NCBI GenBank assembly: GCA_023424015.1
Contig: JAFAEM010000006.1
Location: 248,001 to 312,000, forward strand
DNA length: 64,000 nt
Direction of reading: 5' to 3'
Source of the DNA: Bacteroidota bacterium
GTDB lineage: Bacteria > Bacteroidota > Bacteroidia > Chitinophagales > Chitinophagaceae
The notes beneath the pieces are model-generated. The model was not told where the DNA came from. It did no database searches and was given only the letters and a program-made list of their open reading frames with translations. Shown here piece by piece: positions 23,643 to 31,826 of the stretch (its first letter is position 1; each line of letters starts with the position of its first letter). A program made the position numbers and the translations under genes.

Positions 23643-23804
23643 CGCGAGCCCCGAGCCGCGAGCTGTGAGCTGGGAGGCTAAAGGCTTCAAATTTCGCGGT
23701 CAAACGATCGTTCTCGAAGCTCGAAGCTCGTAGCTCATCGCTCGTAGCTTTTTGAAGTAGCATTTTAGCCTGACACGATACTAGATACTAGATGCTGGAT
23801 ACCG
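23643..23804. repeat. Three heptad arrays in an inverted arrangement
   Basis: Array A (23643-23677) has 7-bp units such as CGCGAGC. Array B (23714-23748) has units such as TCGAAGC, which is the A type in reverse complement (GCTCNNN). Array C (23777-23804) has GATACTA-type units. Between A and C an outer inverted repeat, AGGCTAAA (23675-23682) with TTTAGCCT (23764-23771), plus TTCAAA (23686-23691) with TTTGAA (23751-23756), encloses array B. The region fills the gap between the converging transketolase and permease genes and could fold as a long hairpin in either transcript. Confidence 0.8.
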
Positions 23805-23806
23805 GA

Positions 23807-25066
23807 TCATTCGGTTCGAAGGGAGAATTCCTGCCTCGCGGCTTTTCGCGAAGGGATCCAGGAGGCCAGGAGGGCTATTACAAATACTGTAGCGGTTACC
23901 AGTATTAAATCCATCAAACGCAGTTTTACCGGGAAGTAATCGATCAGGAAAGAACCACCCTGCAGGGGGATAAGATGAAAATTGATCTGGAGCAGGACGA
24001 TGGTCACAGCCAGTAACATCCCTCCCGCTGTGCCGATCAATGCCAGTAACAAACCTTCACCCAGGAAGATCCTTTGAATAAAATGTTTATTGGCACCCAG
24101 GGCATGGAGAATACTAATGTCTTTTTGCTTTTCCAGGACCAGCATGGTGAGTGCCCCTATCATATTAAAAGCTGCCACCACTAGTATCAGGCAAAGTACA
24201 CCATAGATGATCCAGCGTTCCAGGTTCATCACTGCATACAGACTTTGATTCTGTTCATAGATCGTTTGAACAAGGTAATTTTCTCCAAACACCTTCCTTA
24301 CTTCCCGCTTTAGCTTGTTAGCATCCGAGGGATCGACCAGGCTGATCTCAACACCACTATATTCGTCCGGCGCGGACTTTAGCGCCTGCCTTACAAAATC
24401 AATATTGGTGATACCATATTTATTGTCAAAATCCTGCTGAATCTGGAAAGCCGAAGAAGTTCGGATCGAATCATTACTGATATCACTCAAAGGATCGATC
24501 CGCTCGGAACTACTTTTACGGGGCAAATAAATTTTTAGGAAAAACATATCCATATCTGCCCTGATACCCAATGCACCCTCCACACCAGCGCCGAGAATGA
24601 GTTTCGGTTCATCCGCGGAACCCAGGTCATACTCCCCTTTGACAATATGATCAGCCACACCGGTCACATAGCGATAGTTGTCGTCCACACCTTTCAGGTA
24701 AATGATAGACTGGTAGTCGCCATTTTGCAACAGGGCTTTCTCTTCCAGGACCAGGGCATGATTCCTGATACCTCGGATATTTTTGAGCTGACTGATCTGT
24801 TCGGGACTGACTCTGATCGTTTTACCTGTTGCGGGTAACACTTTCAGGTCGGTATAAAAAGAAGAGTATAACGATTTTACCAAACCTTCAAAACCGTTAA
24901 AAACGCTCAACACCAGTATCAAAGCCGCCGTACCGATCACAATAGCCGCAATGCTGATCCTTGCTATCACATTGATGGCGTTGATGGATTTTTTGGCCTT
25001 GAAATATCGCCAGGCAAAAAGAAATGTATAACCCTTGCCCCCTTCCGAAGAACCTGGTTTGATCAT
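23807..25066 (-). CDS. LolC/LolE-family ABC transporter permease
   Basis: A 419-residue inner-membrane permease of the FtsX/MacB superfamily. One transmembrane helix near the N-terminus (ISIAAIVIGTAALILVLSVFNGFEGLV) is followed by a large periplasmic domain (about 65-270), and three helices at the C-terminus (WIIYGVLCLILVVAAFNMIGALTML; GLLLALIGTAGGMLLAVTIVL; LILVTATVFVIALLASWIPSRKAA). This layout and FLFAWRYFKAKKSINAINVIA fit the lipoprotein-release permeases LolC/LolE. Bacteroidota often have one such permease; the ATPase LolD is not adjacent. It lies 51 bp downstream of rbfA. The stop is at the edge of the heptad repeat region. Confidence 0.88.
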   Translation of the reverse strand: MIKPGSSEGGKGYTFLFAWRYFKAKKSINAINVIARISIAAIVIGTAALILVLSVFNGFEGLVKSLYSSFYTDLKVLPATGKTIRVSPEQISQLKNIRGIRNHALVLEEKALLQNGDYQSIIYLKGVDDNYRYVTGVADHIVKGEYDLGSADEPKLILGAGVEGALGIRADMDMFFLKIYLPRKSSSERIDPLSDISNDSIRTSSAFQIQQDFDNKYGITNIDFVRQALKSAPDEYSGVEISLVDPSDANKLKREVRKVFGENYLVQTIYEQNQSLYAVMNLERWIIYGVLCLILVVAAFNMIGALTMLVLEKQKDISILHALGANKHFIQRIFLGEGLLLALIGTAGGMLLAVTIVLLQINFHLIPLQGGSFLIDYFPVKLRLMDLILVTATVFVIALLASWIPSRKAARQEFSLRTE

Positions 25067-25117
25067 GCCTTATCGTGTTGGTGTTTATTCCGGATCATGT
25101 AGCTGTGGTGTATCTTG

Positions 25118-25492
25118 TTAATCTTCCGGGGAAGGTGGATTTTCCTCCTTTATTTTTTTAAATAACTCTTCCAGTTTGAAGACATGATCGAGCGTATCAT
25201 CCTGGAAAAATTTCAGCACCGGAATACTGCGCAGCTGGTGACGCACTTTCGTGGCCAGCTCCTTTTTTATTTCATGATGCTTTTCCTCTATCTTTTTCAG
25301 GGCTGCCTCTACATCCTTCACCTGGAACAGACTCAGGTAAAACCGGGCTTCCAGCAGGTCGGGTGTCACTTTCACGGAGGATATGGACACCATGCCACCA
25401 TCAATCATATTTAAGCCCAGGCGTTGAAAAATCTTGCTCATCTCTTCATGCAGCAGGCCCGCGATCTGTTTTTGTCTCTTTCCTTCTTCCAT
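25118..25492 (-). CDS. rbfA: Ribosome-binding factor A
   Basis: A 124-residue KH-fold protein needed for 16S rRNA 5'-end maturation and cold adaptation. The start RQKQIAGLLHEEMSKIFQR, the strand VSISSVKVTPDLLEARFYLSLF and the later VRHQLRSIPVLKFFQDDTLDHVFKLEELF are family features. It is the first gene of a probable two-gene unit with the LolE-type permease. It is divergent from the ABC exporter gene, with a small GGGAAG-type octad stretch (about 25533-25553) between them. Confidence 0.94.
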   Translation of the reverse strand: MEEGKRQKQIAGLLHEEMSKIFQRLGLNMIDGGMVSISSVKVTPDLLEARFYLSLFQVKDVEAALKKIEEKHHEIKKELATKVRHQLRSIPVLKFFQDDTLDHVFKLEELFKKIKEENPPSPED

Positions 25493-25651
25493 AAAATATC
25501 ATTTATATCTCATTCCCCAGCCAGGGTGACGGGAAGGGGGAAGATATATCATCCATACTACTTCCGTTTTCATTGTCTGGCTGGCTATTTCAAAAATAAA
25601 GACACTGCAAAATTACTTACTTTGCACCGTTTAAGCGTTTTACACGAGTCA

Positions 25652-27457
25652 ATGAAGAAATTTTCAAGGATTTTTGGCTATCTGAAGAATCATAGCGGCA
25701 AGATTGCGCTTTACTTACTATGCACTGTTCTCGCCACATTTTTTGGCGTTATCTCTATCGGGATGCTGATCCCCTTTTTCGGGCTGATCTTTGAAACCGG
25801 TGCGCCTGGCAGCGATATGGTCAGGACCAATGCACTTGGGTCTTTTATTACAGATACTCTGGTTGGCATTATCGAGAAAGGAGGGAATGTCGCGGGATTG
25901 ACAGCCATCTGCGTTTTCATCATTACCGCCACTTTTTTTAAAAATCTCTTTATATATCTTTCAAACCGCATCTCTGTACCTGTTCGTGCGGCGATCATCA
26001 CCCAGCTGCGGGGTGAACTTTATGATAAGATACTTCGTTTGCCGGTGGGTTATTTCACTGAAAAAAGAAAAGGGGATGTGATCTCAAGAATGACAAACGA
26101 TATCGCCGAGATCGAAAATTCCGTGGTGGGTACATTCGATGGCCTCATTAAAGATCCGCTGACCGTATTAGGGTACCTGCTTTTCCTGCTTATCATTTCA
26201 CCACAACTTTCTTTGTTCCTGTTGGTGCTTTTGCCGGTCACCGGTATCCTGATCGGGCGGGTTAGCCGTACTCTAAAAAGACAGTCGCAGGATGCGGCCA
26301 TCAAACTTGGAGAAGGTCTTTCTATCCTGGATGAAACGCTCGGAGGTTTGCGGGTGATCAAAGCTTTTTTGCTGGAAAAGTTGCTGAGTTCGAGATTTCA
26401 TAAAGTGAACGCGGAACTGTACGAAGTCAGGAAAAAGATGGGGGCGCGGAGAGACCTGGCGGGTCCGCTTACCGAATTATTGGGCGTTGTAGTCCTTAGT
26501 ACTATACTTTATTTCGGTGGCCGGCTGGTGCTGGGTGGCGACGGACTGGAAGCAAAGGAACTGATAGCCTATATCGCTTCATTTGCCATGCTGATCAATC
26601 CTGCTAAAAATATTTCTTCGGCTTTTTTCAATATCCAGCGTGGCGCGGCGGCGATCGACCGGGTGGAAGAAGTGCTGAAAGCACAAGTGGTAGTGGATGA
26701 GAATACAGCTGGTAAACAGTTGCATTCCTTCAATTCAAAAATCGAATTCCGCGATGCATCATTCATGTACGGCGACACGATCATCCTCGATAAAATTAAC
26801 CTGGTAATTGAAAAAGGTAAAACGGTAGCCCTTGTTGGTTCTTCAGGAGCGGGCAAGTCTACCTTAGCCGATCTGGTTCCCAGGTTTCATGATGTCACCA
26901 GTGGAGAAGTGCTGATCGATGGTGTAAACATCAGGGAATACTCTTTACACTCCGTTCGTGGACTCATGAGCATAGTTACGCAGGAACCGATCCTGTTTAA
27001 CGATACCATTGCCAACAATATCCGCTTTGGAAAGGAAGACGCCACAGAAGAACAGATCATTGAAGCAGCCAAAGTGGCCAATGCACACAACTTTATCATG
27101 CAAAAAGAAGATGGCTATGATTCGAATATCGGTGACAGGGGAACCAAACTGAGTGGCGGGGAGCGTCAGCGACTCACCATTGCGCGGGCGCTTGTTAAAA
27201 ATCCACCCATACTTATTCTTGATGAAGCCACTTCATCCCTGGATACAGAAAGCGAGCGCCTGGTACAGGATGCCATCAATAATATGATGCAGAACCGCAC
27301 GAGTATCGTCATCGCACACAGGCTGTCTACTATTCGCCACGCCGATGAGATCATCGTGTTGCAAAAAGGACAGATCGTCGAACGTGGTACGCATGATGAC
27401 CTGATCCGGCAAAATGGTTTTTATAAAAAGCTGGTGGAGATGCAGGAGTTTAAATAA
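25652..27457 (+). CDS. MsbA-type ABC exporter (fused membrane and ATPase domains)
   Basis: A 601-residue half-size ABC exporter, working as a dimer in the inner membrane. Residues about 1-330 hold six transmembrane helices (IALYLLCTVLATFFGVISIGMLIPF; PQLSLFLLVLLPVTGILIG). The ATPase domain shows Walker A GSSGAGKST, Q-loop VTQEPILFN, signature LSGGERQRL, Walker B ILILDEATSSLD and the H-loop IVIAHRLST. The start is placed at MKKFSRIFGYLK; the frame is open 76 codons further upstream but that stretch lacks family similarity. Relatives flip lipid A or other lipids; several lipid A genes are in this window, so MsbA function is plausible but unproven. It converges with the acyl-CoA dehydrogenase gene. 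Confidence 0.9.
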   Translation: MKKFSRIFGYLKNHSGKIALYLLCTVLATFFGVISIGMLIPFFGLIFETGAPGSDMVRTNALGSFITDTLVGIIEKGGNVAGLTAICVFIITATFFKNLFIYLSNRISVPVRAAIITQLRGELYDKILRLPVGYFTEKRKGDVISRMTNDIAEIENSVVGTFDGLIKDPLTVLGYLLFLLIISPQLSLFLLVLLPVTGILIGRVSRTLKRQSQDAAIKLGEGLSILDETLGGLRVIKAFLLEKLLSSRFHKVNAELYEVRKKMGARRDLAGPLTELLGVVVLSTILYFGGRLVLGGDGLEAKELIAYIASFAMLINPAKNISSAFFNIQRGAAAIDRVEEVLKAQVVVDENTAGKQLHSFNSKIEFRDASFMYGDTIILDKINLVIEKGKTVALVGSSGAGKSTLADLVPRFHDVTSGEVLIDGVNIREYSLHSVRGLMSIVTQEPILFNDTIANNIRFGKEDATEEQIIEAAKVANAHNFIMQKEDGYDSNIGDRGTKLSGGERQRLTIARALVKNPPILILDEATSSLDTESERLVQDAINNMMQNRTSIVIAHRLSTIRHADEIIVLQKGQIVERGTHDDLIRQNGFYKKLVEMQEFK

Positions 27458-27501
27458 CCCTGTGTGGCTTTCACATTTTAGAACGCCATTAATTAATGAA
27501 C

Positions 27502-28644
27502 TCAGCTGCGAAACACTTCCCGGGCGATCACGATCTTTTGTATCTCGCTGGTGCCTTCGCCAATAGTGCAGAGCTTGGCATCCCGATAAAATTTCTCTAC
27601 CGGAAAATCCTTTGTATATCCATAACCACCAAAAACCTGTACCGCGTCGTTGGCCACTTTCACCGCAATTTCGCTGGAATAGTATTTGGCCATTGCAGCC
27701 TCTTTGGTCACTGACTTTTTCCTGTTCTTCAGATCACAAGCCTGCAACGTGAGCAGATCGGCCGCTTCAATCTCTGTCGCCATATCGGCTAATTTGAAAG
27801 AAATTCCCTGGAAACTTGAAATAGGTTTGTCAAACTGATGGCGCTCCTGTGAATATTGTAAGGCAGCCTGGTAAGCGCCTTTAGCGATACCGAGGGCGAG
27901 CGAGGCTATCGATATACGTCCTCCATCGAGCACAACCATGGCCTGTCGAAAACCATCACCTACATCACCCAGACGATTGGTATCGGGTATGCGGCAATTA
28001 TCAAAGATCATCTCCGCAGTTTCGCTGGCCCGCATGCCTAGCTTATTTTCTTTTTTACCCGCACTAAAACCTGGTGTACCTCTTTCAACCACAAATGCTG
28101 TAGAATTATTTTTTGTTCTGGGTTCACCCGTTCGGCAAATAACTACTGCCAGGTCTCCACTCTTCCCATGGGTGATCCAGTTTTTTGTGCCATTGATAAC
28201 CCAGTCGTTGCCATCTTTTACCGCTGTACATTTCATATTACCTGCATCGCTGCCGGTATTAGCTTCTGTAAGTCCCCATGCCCCCAGCCATTCAGCAGAA
28301 GCAAGTTTAGGGAGATACTTTTTTTTCTGCTCTTCGTTAGCAAATGCCAGTATATGTCCCGTGCAAAGCGAATTGTGAGCTGCAAGACTGAGCCCGATCG
28401 AGCCACAGACTTTGGCCACTTCTTCGATCACCGTCTTGTATTCAAAATAACCAAGACCAGCACCACCATATTCCTCGGGCACCAATACGCCCATCAGACC
28501 CAGCTTACCCATTTCCTTAAATACCCGTAAGGGAAACTCCTGGCTCTCATCCCAGTCCATCACACCCGGCCTGATATGTTGTTGTGCGAAATCCCTTGCG
28601 GTTTGTGCCACTTGCTGGGTTATTTCAGAAACTGCAAAATCCAT
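27502..28644 (-). CDS. Acyl-CoA dehydrogenase
   Basis: A 380-residue flavoprotein that introduces the alpha-beta double bond into acyl-CoA thioesters in beta-oxidation or branched amino-acid breakdown. N-terminal domain: EYGGAGLGYFEYKTVIEEV. FAD-binding middle strand: WLGAWGLTEANTGSDAGNMKCTA. C-terminal helical domain: YSQERHQFDKPISSFQGISFKLADM and QVFGGYGYTKDFPVEKFYRDAKLCTIGEGTSEIQKIVIAREV, where the Glu of IGEGTSEIQ is in the short-chain dehydrogenase catalytic position. Length is typical of short-chain or butyryl-CoA types. It is transcribed alone, downstream of a hairpin that ends the porX-side unit. Confidence 0.95.
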   Translation of the reverse strand: MDFAVSEITQQVAQTARDFAQQHIRPGVMDWDESQEFPLRVFKEMGKLGLMGVLVPEEYGGAGLGYFEYKTVIEEVAKVCGSIGLSLAAHNSLCTGHILAFANEEQKKKYLPKLASAEWLGAWGLTEANTGSDAGNMKCTAVKDGNDWVINGTKNWITHGKSGDLAVVICRTGEPRTKNNSTAFVVERGTPGFSAGKKENKLGMRASETAEMIFDNCRIPDTNRLGDVGDGFRQAMVVLDGGRISIASLALGIAKGAYQAALQYSQERHQFDKPISSFQGISFKLADMATEIEAADLLTLQACDLKNRKKSVTKEAAMAKYYSSEIAVKVANDAVQVFGGYGYTKDFPVEKFYRDAKLCTIGEGTSEIQKIVIAREVFRS

Positions 28645-28670
28645 CCGACAATAAGTTTAAGGTTTAAAAG

Positions 28671-28702
28671 ATGTGCCACCACATAAAATTGTGATGGCAC
28701 AT
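28671..28702 (-). terminator. Hairpin terminator after the metallo-hydrolase gene
   Basis: On the minus strand the 13-pair stem ATGTGCCATCACA / TGTGGTGGCACAT (one G-U) with a six-base loop is followed by CTTTTAAAC. It lies about 100 bp after the MBL-fold gene stop and 27 bp before the acyl-CoA dehydrogenase start. Confidence 0.7.
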
Positions 28703-28805
28703 TACATTAACTGTTTCTAATTCTTAACAGCACGCAAATCGTTAAAGGCAATGCAAGTAAGTAAAATTATCTGAAACTAACAAGCGTTAGCTCCAGAAAT
28801 ATGTA

Positions 28806-29594
28806 TCAATTAACTCCTGTAAACTCAAGTACCAGCCCGTCATAACCCAGGTGCATACCCACGGGTAGTTCGTTCTCAATATCGGCATGCCTGCCCAGCT
28901 GATGTGAGATATGTGTGAAGTAAGTGGTGTCCGCCTTTACCTCACCTGCCAGGGCGATGGCCTCTTCAAGATTGAAATGCGAAATATGTTTCGCTTTTCT
29001 AAGGGCATTCAGTACCAGCACTTCGCTGCCCCTGATCAGATCTTTTGACTCCTCTTCGATCCGGTTAGCATCAGTAATATACGTAAACCTGCCAAAGCGA
29101 AATCCCATCACCGGCATTTTCAGGTGCCAAACCGGGACAGGCGTCACGGGAATATCGCCTACCATAAACGGCTCTTCGGATATGGTGCTAAGGTTTAGTT
29201 CCGGTAGCCCGGGATACTTTGTATCACTGAACGCATAATAAAAATCGCGGCGTACTGCTTCTTCTGTCAACGAATCGGCGTACACATCAATAGGCCTGCG
29301 TTGGAAAAAATTAAACGCCCTGATATCATCCAGTCCCGCCAGGTGATCTTTGTGCGGATGGGTGAAAACTACCGCATCAAGCTTTTTCACGTTTTGGCGC
29401 AGCATTTGGTACCGGAAATCGGGCCCTGTATCTACTACCAGCCGCGTATGCGGCGACTCCACCAGTATACTCGAACGAAGTCGTTTATCTTTTTTGTCGG
29501 TGGAAGTACATACTTCACAATCGCATCCGATCATAGGCACACCACTACTGGTGCCGGTACCAAGAAAAGTTATTTTGAGGGGGGGACAAGACAC
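28806..29594 (-). CDS. MBL-fold metallo-hydrolase (PhnP-like)
   Basis: A 262-residue metallo-beta-lactamase-fold enzyme. The start LKITFLGTGTSSGVPMIGCDCEVC carries the CxC-type extra zinc site seen in PhnP-like phosphodiesterases. The metal motif is VVFTHPHKDHLAGLDDIRAF. Further ligands are WHLKMPVMGFRFG and YFTHISHQLGRH near the end. The best start is GTG at 29594 (MSCPPLKI). PhnP hydrolyses cyclic phosphates; in Bacteroidota the function of these copies is not established. It is last in a probable leftward unit porX, small unknown gene, MBL gene, with 47 bp to its upstream neighbour. Confidence 0.88.
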   Translation of the reverse strand: MSCPPLKITFLGTGTSSGVPMIGCDCEVCTSTDKKDKRLRSSILVESPHTRLVVDTGPDFRYQMLRQNVKKLDAVVFTHPHKDHLAGLDDIRAFNFFQRRPIDVYADSLTEEAVRRDFYYAFSDTKYPGLPELNLSTISEEPFMVGDIPVTPVPVWHLKMPVMGFRFGRFTYITDANRIEEESKDLIRGSEVLVLNALRKAKHISHFNLEEAIALAGEVKADTTYFTHISHQLGRHADIENELPVGMHLGYDGLVLEFTGVN

Positions 29595-29641
29595 AGCATA
29601 AAGTTAACGCATGACGCGTTAAAACATATTAGACTGCAGAA

Positions 29642-29944
29642 TTACTTGTCATTTTTGAGTAGCTCAGACCCGTTTTCTTCTGTCTCGACCCGCGAGATGA
29701 CTTCAAGATATATTTTTTTGGATTCATCAGTCAGCAAATCCGTATTGATCTCGAGCTGGGGTATAAGTTCAGCCAGGGTATTGATGCGTCCTTCGAGCTG
29801 CAGGAATTTATTCAGCACCACCACTTTCTTTTGTTCCAGGATACAATAACCACTTTGGAAAGTGCCTCTTTCATAGCGTATAACATAACCTGCCTGCTCT
29901 GTAATAGCTTCCAGTTTATCTAAAGTAGTTTGCGTATATCTCAT
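29642..29944 (-). CDS. Conserved small protein of unknown function
   Basis: A 100-residue cytosolic-looking protein with no signal peptide, no transmembrane segment and no cysteine pair. It is charged, with a probable helix-strand-strand start (LDKLEAITEQAGYVIRYERGTFQSGYCILEQKKVVVLNKFL) and a helical C-terminal half (RINTLAELIPQLEI; DESKKIYLEVISRVE). The start is the ATG of MRYTQTTLDK, four codons inside the longest frame. I do not recognise the family. Its position between porX and the MBL hydrolase, all in one direction, makes a shared transcript likely. Confidence 0.75.
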   Translation of the reverse strand: MRYTQTTLDKLEAITEQAGYVIRYERGTFQSGYCILEQKKVVVLNKFLQLEGRINTLAELIPQLEINTDLLTDESKKIYLEVISRVETEENGSELLKNDK

Positions 29945-30056
29945 TCCGAGGTTCAAAAATTTTAGTGTTCCAAATGCAAATACTTACCATTGCGAAGCTA
30001 CTGCTTCACCTGCTTTCGATATCAATACTTTTCCACATTCCCTGCGCAGTTTTGGG

Positions 30057-31613
30057 CTACTTGCTTTGCATCTTGATCACCGGTACGATCATTTCTTCGA
30101 GGCTTACACCGCCGTGCTGAAATGTATTACGATAATAGTTTACGTAATGGTTATAATTGTTGGGGTAACATAGAAAACTATCTTCCTTAGCAAAGATGAA
30201 CGAAGAGTTGATCGTTGGCGAGGGTAATCCAATCTCCCTGGGCTCGCGGAAAGCAAGTACTTCCTTTGGTTCGTAATTAAGATTCCGCCCGTGTTTGTAC
30301 CTCAGGTTGGTGGTCGTTTGTTTGTCACCTATTACTTTATATGGCGTTTTCACCCTCACACTGCCGTGATCTGTCGCCAATACGATCTTGATCTGCTTAT
30401 CTGCGATCTTTTTCAGAGCCTGGTGTAGCGGCGAGTGCTCAAACCATGATGCAGTGATACTCCGGTAACTCATTTCATCACCTGCTAACTCTTTCAGTAC
30501 TTCCATTTCCGTACGGGCATGACTGAGCATATCAACGAAATTGTACACGATCACATTGATATCGTTATTCATCAGGTTGTGAATATTATTGACCAGGTCG
30601 AGACCCGCGTTATTATTCAAAACCTTGGTATATGACACTTTTAGATCTGCTTTTCCCAACCTTTTTAACTGTGCCCGGAAGAATTCTTCTTCATATAAAT
30701 TCTTTCCTCCCTCCTCTTCATCATTCTTCCACTGATTGGGAAACTGCTTTTCAATATCAACCGGCATCAGTCCGGCGAAAATGGCATTCCGGCAATATTG
30801 CGTAGCCGTTGGCAAAATGCTGTAGAAACTATCTTCCTCCAGGATCCGGAAGCTTTCCGCAAAAATGGGTTGTATGGCTTTCCACTGGTCGAAACGAAGA
30901 TTATCGATCAGTACAAAAAACAATGGTGTGCCTTTTTCAACATGGGGTAATACTTTAAACTGTACCAGCGAATGGCTCATCACAGGACCATCTGTGCTTT
31001 TAGGTTTCACCCACCCTGCGTAGTTGCGGGAAACAAACTTGAAAAACTCCGTATTTGCCTCACTCTTCTGGCTTTGCAGGATCTCCTGCATTTCGGGGCT
31101 ATCACTTTTTTGCATTTCCAGTTCCCAGTACACGAGCTTTTTGTAGATATCCATCCATTCGTTATAGTCGGGATTGCTGTTGAGCGCCATGAATAAGTTA
31201 CGGAACTGCTGCTGGTAGGCAGTTGTTGTTCGTTCTGCCACCAGCCTTTTATTGTCGATGATCTTTTTCAGGCTTAGCCAGACCTGGTTGGGGTTCACCG
31301 GCTTGATCAGGTAATCGGTGATCTGTGACCCGATGGCTTCATCCATCAGGTTCTCCGTTTCATTTTTTGTGATCAACACCACGGGCAGCGACTGGTTGAT
31401 CTCTTTAATTTTTGCCAGTGTTTCAAGCCCTGTGATCCCGGGCATGGTCTCATCGATCAATACCACATCCACAAGGTTGTCACGCACATAGTCGATGGCA
31501 TCAAACCCGTTGGTAAATGTTTGTACTTCGTATCCTTTATTTTCAAGAAAAAATTTTTGCGATTGCAGGCTCTCAATTTCGTCGTCGATCCAAATGATTT
31601 TTGCGATGGCCAT
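30057..31613 (-). CDS. porX: PorX: response regulator with PglZ phosphodiesterase domain
   Basis: A 518-residue regulator of type IX secretion. Residues 1-125 are a receiver domain (IIWIDDEIESL; phosphoacceptor Asp54 in VVLIDETMPG; Lys in DYLIKPVNP). A helical linker follows, then a PglZ/alkaline-phosphatase-superfamily domain with FFVLIDNLRFDQWKAI, LPTATQYCRNAIFAGLMP, VYNFVDMLSHARTE and ATDHGSVRVKTPYKV supplying the metal ligands. In Porphyromonas gingivalis PorX works with the kinase PorY and the sigma factor SigP to activate type IX genes, and its PglZ domain cleaves oligonucleotides. The kinase is not in the window. A probable cargo of the system is encoded at 48865-54282. Confidence 0.94.
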   Translation of the reverse strand: MAIAKIIWIDDEIESLQSQKFFLENKGYEVQTFTNGFDAIDYVRDNLVDVVLIDETMPGITGLETLAKIKEINQSLPVVLITKNETENLMDEAIGSQITDYLIKPVNPNQVWLSLKKIIDNKRLVAERTTTAYQQQFRNLFMALNSNPDYNEWMDIYKKLVYWELEMQKSDSPEMQEILQSQKSEANTEFFKFVSRNYAGWVKPKSTDGPVMSHSLVQFKVLPHVEKGTPLFFVLIDNLRFDQWKAIQPIFAESFRILEEDSFYSILPTATQYCRNAIFAGLMPVDIEKQFPNQWKNDEEEGGKNLYEEEFFRAQLKRLGKADLKVSYTKVLNNNAGLDLVNNIHNLMNNDINVIVYNFVDMLSHARTEMEVLKELAGDEMSYRSITASWFEHSPLHQALKKIADKQIKIVLATDHGSVRVKTPYKVIGDKQTTTNLRYKHGRNLNYEPKEVLAFREPREIGLPSPTINSSFIFAKEDSFLCYPNNYNHYVNYYRNTFQHGGVSLEEMIVPVIKMQSK

Positions 31614-31648
31614 TATTTTTATTATTAGTAATGAATCGTATTTGCTAT

Positions 31649-31720
31649 GCCGGGAAGGCGGAGAGCTGGGACGAAATTTACGTTATCAAACCTTCCTCCC
31701 TGTCTTACCGTCTCACCGGC
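31649..31720. repeat. Inverted octad repeats between porX and the HD gene
   Basis: Three 8-bp units on the left (GCCGGGAA, GGCGGAGA, GCTGGGAC, from 31649) face three on the right whose reverse complements are GCCGGTGA, GACGGTAA and GACAGGGA (ending 31720). The halves could pair imperfectly. Related GCCGGGAAG octads occur reversed at 59216-59244. Confidence 0.6.
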
Positions 31721-31758
31721 AACTATCAAAACTTACACCCAGCCAGATTTTCAAAAAT

Positions 31759-31773
31759 AGCTTTTTAAAAGCT
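31759..31773. promoter_or_regulatory. Short palindrome in the HD-gene promoter
   Basis: AGCTTTTTAAAAGCT has 7-bp arms around one T. It ends eight bases before the -7 element, where an operator could block or help RNA polymerase. No regulator can be assigned. Confidence 0.35.
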
Positions 31774-31780
31774 GCCTTTG

Positions 31781-31788
31781 TACTTTTG
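31781..31788 (+). promoter_or_regulatory. -7 promoter element TACTTTTG of the HD-hydrolase gene
   Basis: Exact TAnnTTTG match, 38 bp before the ATG. Confidence 0.55.
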
Positions 31789-31826
31789 CGCACAGCGCTT
31801 TACCGGCCTTTAACAAAAACCCAACA

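Noticed and set aside
25424..25651. 76 extra codons upstream of the ABC exporter start
   Set aside because: The stretch overlaps rbfA on the other strand, has no ABC-family similarity, and the ATG at 25652 gives the normal N-terminus.
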